DNA from: Falsiroseomonas sp038250135
GTDB taxonomy: Bacteria > Pseudomonadota > Alphaproteobacteria > Acetobacterales > Acetobacteraceae
Direction of reading: 5' to 3'
NCBI GenBank assembly: GCA_038250135.1
Contig: JBBSCP010000280.1
Span: 1 to 6,395 of the forward strand
Length of the DNA: 6,395 bases
Below, in pieces: positions 1 through 5,452 of this stretch. Under the pieces are notes generated by a model, which was given only the letters and a program-made list of their open reading frames with translations, made no database searches and was not told where the DNA came from. The translations under genes and the position numbers were made by a program. Every line of letters begins with the position of its first letter. The first letter of the stretch is position 1.

Positions 1-1352
1 AGGGTCAGCACGCCAAGGATGCCGAAGATGGCGCTTTCGCGCATGATGATCTCCCAGCGATACAGCGCATAGGCCAGGAACTGGCCATAGAGCCGCGGCA
101 CGGTTTCATAGGCGTAAAGGTTAAGCCCGCCCGGCGCGTCAGGCCGATAGGGCAGCGCATCGGCGTGGCGGCCGAGAAGATAGCCGATGATGCCGCCATT
201 GTGCAGCGCCAGCGCGATCGCGGCCGGCAGCATGGAGGGCCCGAGCGTCTGCAACAGGACATAGGCGAGCATGTATTCGGGCGTGGAGCGCAGCACCACC
301 AGTGCCACGCGCCCCAGCGGCTGCCCGATGCGGCCAGCGAAGCTGCGGCAGACCAGCGGAAAGACCAGCAGTGCCAGGATGGCGCTGGCTACCAGCGCGA
401 TCTGGGAGAGGATCAGCGTATTCACCACGCCGGGCAGCGCCTGCGTGTACAGGATCGCCCACAGCCAGGAGGCCAGGGCCACCCAGCTGGCGGGATCCCC
501 GAGGTCCGCATTGCGCAACGGCCGTGGCACGATGTCGGTGCCCAGGAAGCGCGCCATATTCGACCAGATGCTATCGCCCGCGATCGGCTCGGTCAGCCAC
601 AGGATCGCCAGAACGCTGCCGGCCAGCAGGAAGGGCAGCGTGGCCGGGCGCACCCAAAGCCGGCGCGTGCCGATGAGGAGGTAGAAGACCAGTACCAGGG
701 CCGCGGCCTCGGCATATCGCCCCTGGCGAAAGTAGGTTTCCAGCTCGAACCCCATGGTTGGCAGGCCGATGAAGCCCAGCACCAGGGTCGAGCGCATGCC
801 GCATTCGAAACGGTAAAGCAGGTAGGTGCCGAAGGGCCCGGCGAGGACCGGGATTCGCGCATAGGCGAAGCGGGAGACCGTGTCGGTGCCCGCCGGCAGG
901 ACGCGGTCGGCGGCCAGATCGGCTTCCTCGATGATCTCGGAGAACACCTTGGCGAAAATGCCCGCATAGGGGATGGCGATGGCCAGGATGCCCGTGAGCG
1001 GTGACAGCCCCGTCACCTGGATCAGCAGCAGCGCCCAGAACAACTCATGCACCGAGCGCATCGAAGCCGCCAGCGCGCGCACCGCGCGGGAGCGGGCGAA
1101 AACCAGCGCCAGCAAAAGTCCTGCCGCCGCACCAGAGGCCACACCCAGCATGGCGAAGGCGACGGTGAGCACCACGCTGGCCCCCGCAATCGCCAGCAGA
1201 TCGGGGCGAATGATGCCCGAAAAGATCCGGGTCAGTTCCAGCCAGGGATCGGGGCCGGAGACTGCCAGGTCGGCGATTGGCAGTGCTGCCAGCGCGGCCA
1301 GCAGGAACCAGCGCGTCGCGCCGGCGTAGCCGAGGCGTGCGGGTTCAGCCAT
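1..1352 (-). CDS. PhnE-like ABC transporter permease, two fused permease domains, C-terminus cut by window edge
   Basis: This is the inner-membrane channel subunit of a phosphonate-type ABC importer. Reading leftward from the ATG at 1352-1350 gives 450 codons without a stop, running off the window. The protein is strongly hydrophobic, with membrane segments near residues 13-32, 55-86, 103-130, 170-200, 217-230, 239-254, 290-305, 312-335 and 350-392. It contains two copies of the permease fold. The motif YLLYRFE..MRS.LVLGFIG at 177-196 reappears as YALYRWE..MRESAIFGILG at 428-447, an offset of 251 residues. These match the conserved C-terminal end of PhnE domains, with the coupling-helix region before each. 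Ordinary PhnE is about 250-290 residues with one domain; fused PhnE-PhnE forms are known. The start overlaps the ATPase end by 8 nt, so translational coupling is likely; the nearest GGAG is 13 nt upstream, which is far. The substrate is not deducible from this subunit. Family call is confident. Confidence 0.9.
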   Translation of the reverse strand, partial: MAEPARLGYAGATRWFLLAALAALPIADLAVSGPDPWLELTRIFSGIIRPDLLAIAGASVVLTVAFAMLGVASGAAAGLLLALVFARSRAVRALAASMRSVHELFWALLLIQVTGLSPLTGILAIAIPYAGIFAKVFSEIIEEADLAADRVLPAGTDTVSRFAYARIPVLAGPFGTYLLYRFECGMRSTLVLGFIGLPTMGFELETYFRQGRYAEAAALVLVFYLLIGTRRLWVRPATLPFLLAGSVLAILWLTEPIAGDSIWSNMARFLGTDIVPRPLRNADLGDPASWVALASWLWAILYTQALPGVVNTLILSQIALVASAILALLVFPLVCRSFAGRIGQPLGRVALVVLRSTPEYMLAYVLLQTLGPSMLPAAIALALHNGGIIGYLLGRHADALPYRPDAPGGLNLYAYETVPRLYGQFLAYALYRWEIIMRESAIFGILGVLT

Positions 1353-2007
1353 AAAAAGGCAGAAGCTCCGAGACGCTCAGTTCCGCGGCCGGCGCGTCCA
1401 GCACGATGCAACCCTGATCGAGAACGATGATGCGCTGAGCATGCGCCAGCGCGAGGCCGATATCATGCATCGCCAGCACCATCGTCTCGTGCCGCGCTGC
1501 AAGCCGCCGCAGCACCTCCGCACCCTGAACGCGATCGAGCGCCGAGACCGGTTCGTCGCCCAGCACCACCGGCCGGCCATTATACAGTGCGCGCGCGACC
1601 GAGACGCGCTGCTGCTGCCCGCCGGAGAGCGCGCCGGCGCGGCGGAACAGGTATTCCTCCATGCCCAAACTCTCCAGCACGCTGCGCACTGCGGCCACCT
1701 CGGCGCGTTCGGGCAAGGCCAGCATGCGCAGGTTTCGCCACGCCGAGTGCCGATCCAGCCGGCCCATATAGACATTGTGGAAGACACTGAGCGTGCCGAC
1801 CAGCGCGGCCGCCTGCGGGATCAACGCCGCACGGTCATCCAGCCGCTGAAACAGCAGGTTGAGCAGGGTGGACTTGCCCGCACCAGACCGGCCCAACACC
1901 GCCACATGCTCGGCCGGGCGCAGCGACAGGTCGAGCCCGCTGAACACCGGCTTGCCGGCATAGCCCGCGCTCGCGCCGTGCAGTTCGATCAGGGGCGATG
2001 GCTGCAC
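1345..2007 (-). CDS. PhnC-like ABC transporter ATP-binding protein, compact form (220 aa)
   Basis: This cytoplasmic ATPase powers the adjacent permease. Every catalytic motif is visible: Walker A GRSGAGKST (39-47), Q-loop glutamine Q65 in LIPQ, signature LSGGQQQR (127-134), Walker B VVLGDEP with D151 and E152, D-loop SALD (155-158) and switch histidine H181 in AMHD. The stretch VFHNVYMGRL (75-84) after the Q-loop resembles the NVL.GRL segment typical of PhnC. The protein is shorter than usual PhnC (about 250-280). Only 20 residues separate the Walker A lysine from the Q-loop glutamine, where about 45 is usual, so much of the antiparallel beta subdomain is missing. The start is GTG at 2007-2005, immediately after the TAG of the binding-protein gene with no spacer and no visible Shine-Dalgarno, which implies coupled translation. 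The stop overlaps the permease start by 8 nt. It is almost certainly a working ATPase; its substrate follows the binding protein. Confidence 0.92.
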   Translation of the reverse strand: MQPSPLIELHGASAGYAGKPVFSGLDLSLRPAEHVAVLGRSGAGKSTLLNLLFQRLDDRAALIPQAAALVGTLSVFHNVYMGRLDRHSAWRNLRMLALPERAEVAAVRSVLESLGMEEYLFRRAGALSGGQQQRVSVARALYNGRPVVLGDEPVSALDRVQGAEVLRRLAARHETMVLAMHDIGLALAHAQRIIVLDQGCIVLDAPAAELSVSELLPFYG

Positions 2008-2874
2008 CTAATCGAGCAGACCAAGCGCGCGCGCGGCGGCTTCCATCGGCGCGTAGTCGCTCTTGGCGGTCAGGATGAAGCGCTCACGCGGGAAGATGTT
2101 CAGGATCGCCGGATCGTTGATGGCCAGCAGCGCGGCGCGCACCCGTTCCTTGAAGCCGGCGCCGAAGCGCGCATCGATGTCGCCGCGAATGGTCCAATTG
2201 TAATTGGGGAAGCGCGGGGTCTGCCAGATCACCCGCACGCGCGTGTCATCCACGCGGCCCTGCTGGCGTTCCAGGTCGAACACGGTGAAATCCAGCGCAC
2301 CGACCTCGAAGGCGCCGGACTGCACCACCTGGATGGTGCGCGAATGATCGCCCGAGAAGCCGACGCGGGAGAAAACCTGCTCCGGTGCGCGGTTGAATTG
2401 CTGGCGGATGAAGGTCTCGGGCATGACGCGGCCCGAGGTGGAGGCGCGCGAACCAAAGCTGAAGCTGCGGCCGGCGATCCCCTCGGGGAAGGTCTCGGAG
2501 CGCGTCAGCCCGGTGCTGGCATTGGCGATGAAGTAGCTGAAGAAATTGGCGTCCTCGACACCCTGGACGATCGCCTCCGAACCCGACACCGCGCGCCGCG
2601 CCTGGGCGCTGGTCAGGCCGCCGAACCAGGCCAGTTGCACCTGGTTGTTGGTGAAGGCGGTCACCGCGGCGGCGTAATTCTTCACCGGCACATATTGCAC
2701 CGACACGCCGAGCGCGCCTTGCAGATACGCGACCACACGGCGAAACCGCTCCATGAGGCGTGTCTCATCCTGGTCGGGGATGGCGGTGAACACCAGGCGC
2801 TGCGGCGCCTGCGCAAGGGCGGGGCTGGCCAGGGACGCAGCCCCCAGGATCAGGCCAAGGCGACGTTGGATCAT
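2008..2874 (-). CDS. PhnD-like periplasmic substrate-binding protein, 'putative selenate' type
   Basis: This is the periplasmic binding protein that delivers ligand to the permease. The chosen ATG (2874-2872) gives 288 residues. It begins with a clean signal peptide: MIQRR, a hydrophobic core LGLILGAASLA, then SPALAQA with cleavage expected near residues 21-23. A Shine-Dalgarno GGAG sits 8 nt upstream. An in-frame ATG 48 nt further upstream would add 16 polar residues before the signal and has no such support. The mature part shows PhnD-family marks: AIPDQDETRLMERF near the N-terminus, LAWFGGLTSAQARR, and FSFGSRASTSGRVMPETF, the typical S-S-T-S-G ligand-loop region. From memory, the AIPDQ, WFGGLT and VQG-EDA wording resembles the branch databases call putative selenate ABC binding protein more than true PhnD. 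That name is itself a context-based prediction. Phosphonate, phosphite or another oxyanion remains possible. Family confident, ligand not. Confidence 0.9.
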   Translation of the reverse strand: MIQRRLGLILGAASLASPALAQAPQRLVFTAIPDQDETRLMERFRRVVAYLQGALGVSVQYVPVKNYAAAVTAFTNNQVQLAWFGGLTSAQARRAVSGSEAIVQGVEDANFFSYFIANASTGLTRSETFPEGIAGRSFSFGSRASTSGRVMPETFIRQQFNRAPEQVFSRVGFSGDHSRTIQVVQSGAFEVGALDFTVFDLERQQGRVDDTRVRVIWQTPRFPNYNWTIRGDIDARFGAGFKERVRAALLAINDPAILNIFPRERFILTAKSDYAPMEAAARALGLLD

Positions 2875-2882
2875 GGTGAGAG

Positions 2883-2886
2883 CTCC
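2883..2886 (-). promoter_or_regulatory. Shine-Dalgarno of the substrate-binding protein gene
   Basis: GGAG on the minus strand lies 8 nt before the ATG at 2874. It decides this start over the in-frame ATG at 2922, because the shorter protein begins directly with a signal peptide. Confidence 0.7.
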
Positions 2887-2892
2887 GGTTCG

Positions 2893-2912
2893 ACCGAGTA
2901 GCTTCGCTCGGT
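2893..2912 (-). other. Small inverted repeat between methyltransferase and binding-protein genes
   Basis: ACCGAG (2893-2898) and its exact complement CTCGGT (2907-2912) can form a 6-bp hairpin with an 8-nt loop in the 68-nt gap between the methyltransferase stop and the binding-protein start. No T-tract follows on either strand, so it does not look like an intrinsic terminator. It could be an mRNA-processing or stability element, or chance. No convincing promoter was seen in this gap. Confidence 0.35.
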
Positions 2913-2942
2913 ATGGGGCCAAGGTTACGCTCCGGCTCCCAT

Positions 2943-3776
2943 TTATTCGGGAATTGCGATAGCGATCCGCGCGATGGCCCGCAACGCGACCGGGCCGAGG
3001 CCCTGCTCGGCCTCCAGCCTGGTTGCGAATTCCTGTTCGACGGCACCGCGATCCTCCCCGAGGCTGGCCATCAAAGCCCCCATCCCCGGTGCGAAATCAA
3101 GCGTTTCGGCCAATGCGCGCGCTGAACTTGCATGCAGAAAGGCCTCGACCCGTTCGACTGCTTGGACTGCGAAGCCCGCTTCCCGCAGCAGCGCGACGAA
3201 AACCTCGGGATCGGCGTAGCGCAGTTGCGCGGGGGGTGTCGGTGGCGGTGGGGGCGGCGCGCCGCGGATTTTTTGCACCGCGGCCCAGAGCCGCGCGGCC
3301 AGCTCGTAATGGCCCGGCTCGGTCCAGGTGACCACCGCGAGCCGCCCGCCGGGCCGCAGCACCCGCGCAATCTCGCGCAGTGCCGGCACCGGGTCGGGGA
3401 GGAGCACCACGCCCAGGCATGACAATGCCGCGTCGAAGCTGCCATCCGCGCAAGGCAGCTTCTTGCGCGCATCGGCCTGTTCAGCGATTATGGAGGCGTT
3501 GCCAGTCCGCGCACGGATGCGCGTAACCATTTCGCCCGAACCATCGAATGCAGTCACATGTGCGCCACGTGCGACGGCCTGGATTGCGGCCCCTCCGGCG
3601 CCGGCGGCCAGGTCCATCAGCCGCGCGCCAGCGAGCGGTTCGAGCAGATCGAGAGCGCGGGCGGCAAAGGCATCGGTGAGGCCTTCAAAGACGGTTTCGT
3701 ACGCGGCGGCATGGCCGTCCCACCGGGACGTGTCCTGGTCGGGTTGCAGCGGTTGATCGGGAGGGCGTAGATGCAT
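2943..3776 (-). CDS. Class I SAM-dependent methyltransferase (UbiE/methyltransferase-11-like)
   Basis: This predicted cytoplasmic small-molecule methyltransferase has 277 residues, the usual size. The Rossmann SAM-binding motifs appear in order: motif I LMDLAAGAGG (53-62), acidic D78 ending strand 2 in VTAFDGS, D102 in EQADA, the FDAALSCLGVVLLPD strand 4 region (114-128), and post-motif LRPGGRLAVVTW (140-151), typical of the UbiE/methyltransf_11 group. The acceptor substrate cannot be read from this. A proline run (P174-P179, then TPP) follows the core and precedes the C-terminal lid region. The start is well constrained: in-frame TGA and TAA codons lie just upstream of the ATG at 3776-3774, and the next Met is M54 inside motif I. 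No Shine-Dalgarno precedes the ATG, so initiation may be leaderless. It is first in the leftward operon, 68 nt ahead of the transporter genes, suggesting that it acts on, or downstream of, the imported compound (inference). Confidence 0.88.
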   Translation of the reverse strand: MHLRPPDQPLQPDQDTSRWDGHAAAYETVFEGLTDAFAARALDLLEPLAGARLMDLAAGAGGAAIQAVARGAHVTAFDGSGEMVTRIRARTGNASIIAEQADARKKLPCADGSFDAALSCLGVVLLPDPVPALREIARVLRPGGRLAVVTWTEPGHYELAARLWAAVQKIRGAPPPPPPTPPAQLRYADPEVFVALLREAGFAVQAVERVEAFLHASSARALAETLDFAPGMGALMASLGEDRGAVEQEFATRLEAEQGLGPVALRAIARIAIAIPE

Positions 3777-3810
3777 GATTTTACGTTATCAGAGGGAGGT
3801 TCACGAAACA
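3777..3810. promoter_or_regulatory. Divergent start region shared by methyltransferase operon and radical SAM gene
   Basis: Only 34 nt separate the two divergent start codons. On the minus strand a GATAAC box (-10-like, 4 of 6 to TATAAT) ends 8 nt before the methyltransferase ATG, with TTGTTT about 15 nt upstream of it, so transcription could begin at or next to the ATG. On the plus strand the gap holds the Shine-Dalgarno of the radical SAM gene, so its promoter must lie inside the methyltransferase coding region; TTGATC at 3753-3758 is a weak -35 candidate. These boxes are poor matches and are offered only as candidates. The geometry itself is certain. Confidence 0.4.
3795..3800 (+). promoter_or_regulatory. 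Shine-Dalgarno of the radical SAM gene
   Basis: GGAGGT within GAGGGAGGT lies 10 nt before the ATG at 3811. It favours that start over the in-frame ATG at 3775, which overlaps the methyltransferase start codon on the other strand and has no ribosome site. Confidence 0.7.
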
Positions 3811-4845
3811 ATGTCGGTTGAAACCACGGCGGCCCCCGAACGGCGCTTCTCGCTCGGCCTTGGCCTGACGAATGAATGCAACCTGGCCTGCGCGTTCTGT
3901 TACCGCGATCCGACGCGCACGGATCGGCTGGGACTGGACCAGGTGCGCTCCGTGCTGGCGCGCCTGCCGGTGCGCTCGGTCAATCTGGGCACCGGCGAGA
4001 ACGGCATGCATCCGGAATTCCGCGAGATGCTCGGCTTCTTCCGCACCCAGCCGATCAAGCTGACGATCACCTCGAACGGTCATTCCATCGAGGTGCTGGA
4101 TGATGCCGATCTGCGCGGCTTCGCCGATGTGGAGTTCTCGCTGGATTACCCGACGCGCGAGGAACAGGACGAGCAGCGCGGTGCGGGCAATTGGGACCTG
4201 ATCCAGCAACAGGCGCGCCGTTGCCGCGAACTCGGCGTGGGTGTCACGATCATCGCGGTGATGATGCGCGGCAATTACCAACGGCTCGGCGAGTTGGCGC
4301 AAGTGGCCGCCGCCTTCGATGCGCCCCTGCGCCTCAATGTCTATCAGTCGGTGCGCAGTGACAGCTATGCGCTGACCTATGACGAGTATTGGGATGGCTT
4401 CCGCAGGCTCTTCGCCGAGACTGACGCGATCGCGGTGGGAGAGCCGCTGGTGCGTGCGATGGCGGGCCTGCCGCCACGGCTCGGCGGTTGCGGCCAGGCA
4501 ACGGTGCGGGTGACGCCGCGCGCCACCGTGCAGCCCTGCGTTTATTGGCCGGGCGCCGGCGCACCGCTCGACCTTCTGCTCAATGCCGGCGGGGGGATTG
4601 TGGATACGGCCCCCTTCGTGGCCGCGCGATCGGTGCCGGCGGCGTGCGAGATCTGCACGCATCGCGCCACCTGTGCCGGCGGTTGCGCCGGTCGGCGGCG
4701 CCTGATGGACGCGCTCGATGAGCCCGATCCCTATTGCCCGGTCATTCGCGGCGACGACCGGCCGCTTGTGGTTCGCATGGCCCCGCTGCGCGACCTGCCG
4801 AAGCTGGAAAGTGCCTGTACCACCATTGTCACAGCCCGGCGCTGA
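3811..4845 (+). CDS. Radical SAM protein with C-terminal SPASM domain
   Basis: This enzyme cleaves S-adenosylmethionine at a [4Fe-4S] cluster to start radical chemistry. With the ATG at 3811 it has 344 residues. The radical SAM motif C23-x3-C27-x2-C30 sits in LTNECNLACAFCYRD. The GGEP-like segment is NLGTGENGMHPEF (58-70). TITSNG (85-90) and EFSLDYP with a following EQRG (108-124) are standard barrel strands. The C-terminus carries a full SPASM pattern: C227, C243, then C279-x2-C282-x5-C288-x3-C292, and C309, enough for two auxiliary [4Fe-4S] clusters. SPASM enzymes often modify peptides (PqqE, anaerobic sulfatase maturases, RiPP enzymes), but some act on small molecules. No precursor peptide is evident nearby. 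It is divergent from the methyltransferase/transporter operon with only 34 nt between starts, so shared regulation and pathway are plausible. I do not recognise the exact subfamily; the substrate is unknown. Confidence 0.9.
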   Translation: MSVETTAAPERRFSLGLGLTNECNLACAFCYRDPTRTDRLGLDQVRSVLARLPVRSVNLGTGENGMHPEFREMLGFFRTQPIKLTITSNGHSIEVLDDADLRGFADVEFSLDYPTREEQDEQRGAGNWDLIQQQARRCRELGVGVTIIAVMMRGNYQRLGELAQVAAAFDAPLRLNVYQSVRSDSYALTYDEYWDGFRRLFAETDAIAVGEPLVRAMAGLPPRLGGCGQATVRVTPRATVQPCVYWPGAGAPLDLLLNAGGGIVDTAPFVAARSVPAACEICTHRATCAGGCAGRRRLMDALDEPDPYCPVIRGDDRPLVVRMAPLRDLPKLESACTTIVTARR

Positions 4846-5447
4846 CAGGCTGCGCGGATTGGGCCACTATGTGGTCTCGCAGACAGCCATCGTGCATCAC
4901 TGTTGCGATGGAATGCCGATTGGATTTTGCATGCGAGTACTCTCGTCGGTATCTCCGCCGTGCTGCTCAGCCTATCCTCATTGATACGTGCGTTCCAGGG
5001 AAACATTCAACTTCACGGCCAGTGCGGTTTCTTCGCGTGGAAAATTCAGCCAGCGCCGAAGTCAGTCAGTGCGTTCCGGTTGCCCGCCATTGCTCTTGTT
5101 GCAATTCGCGAGGGCGTCTTGTGATTAATGGGAGACGTGAGCCACTTGATAGCCGCACCAGAGTTTTTGCTCTCGAAGTACCGATTTCGGGCAGGTGCAA
5201 GGCGATCCATAGCAAGTGCCGACCGCGCTGAAACCGGCCTTTGGCCTAGGTTTTTGCGTTCCGTACTAAAACGGCCAAGTCATCAGGTCCGGGGAGGGAT
5301 TTCCGGCCGTCTCCGCGACGGGCCAGTCAACAGGCCTGCCCCGAAAACCCCTGGAAACCTGCCACTCAGCGCGGCGCTCGGTCAGGCGGAGAACACGCCT
5401 CGCATAGGAATCGGCGGAGGAGGTGCATCTGGGTACAAACGTTCTCT
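4846..5447. other. About 600 bp without a convincing gene, between radical SAM gene and group II intron
   Basis: No reading frame here has a good start, ribosome site and protein-like sequence together. Roughly 4910-5200 is visibly less GC-rich than its surroundings, with runs such as GGATTTTGC and GGAAAATTC. Small stem-loops occur: ATTGC/GCAAT (5089-5105), the terminator-like element at 5231-5255, GGCCGTC/GACGGGCC around 5303-5325, and AGGCG/CGCCT near 5382-5398. I see no tRNA, CRISPR repeat or insertion-sequence end. It may be decayed or transferred DNA; it holds the insertion point of the intron at its right end. Confidence 0.5.
5231..5255 (+). terminator. Candidate rho-independent terminator
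   Basis: AAACCGGCC (5231-5239), loop TTT, then GGCC-TA-GGTTT (5243-5253) form a 9-bp stem with a two-base TA bulge, followed by the rest of a five-T run (5251-5255). It fits plus-strand termination better than minus. It lies about 390 nt after the radical SAM stop, so it could end that transcript, but the distance makes the link uncertain. Confidence 0.4.
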
Positions 5448-5452
5448 GTGCG
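5443..5452 (+). other. Predicted 5' splice site of the group II intron (IBS1 / GTGCG)
   Basis: The intron consensus 5' end GTGYG is met by GTGCG at 5448-5452. The five exon bases just before it, TCTCT (5443-5447), are complementary to AGAGA (5627-5631) in a stem-loop closed by CCGAC/GTCGG (5617-5621 / 5634-5638), as expected for an IBS1-EBS1 pair. Five base pairs is short, and CTGT/ACAG inside the same loop could zip up to compete with it. No clear EBS2 partner was found. Confidence 0.5.

Noticed and set aside
165..1004. A 279-codon plus-strand open frame opposite the permease
   Set aside because: Its Gln/Arg/Gly-rich composition has no motif; the minus strand encodes an uninterrupted permease with conserved, duplicated motifs.
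1441..2901. A 486-codon plus-strand open frame across the ATPase and binding-protein genes
   Set aside because: It is antisense to two clearly functional genes, is rich in R, Q, H, G and A without domains, and arises from high GC keeping the opposite frame open.
2875..2922. Upstream ATG at 2922 as start of the binding protein
   Set aside because: It would put 16 polar residues before the signal peptide; the ATG at 2874 has GGAG at 8 nt spacing and begins directly with MIQRR and the hydrophobic core.
3775..3810. ATG at 3775 as start of the radical SAM protein
   Set aside because: It overlaps the methyltransferase start on the other strand, has no ribosome site, and adds 12 residues unlike the family; the ATG at 3811 has GGAGGT upstream.
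3781..4662. A 293-codon minus-strand frame opposite the radical SAM gene
   Set aside because: The plus strand carries all radical SAM and SPASM cysteines; the antisense product is His/Arg-rich with no recognisable fold.
4832..4852. CAGCC/GGCTG inverted repeat across the radical SAM stop codon as a terminator
   Set aside because: The stem is 5 bp with an 11-nt loop and no T-run follows, so chance is more likely.
4903..5124. A 73-codon plus-strand frame with a hydrophobic N-terminal stretch
   Set aside because: It begins with TTG, has no Shine-Dalgarno, and its sequence after the hydrophobic part looks random. I could not support it as a gene or as a precursor peptide for the radical SAM enzyme.
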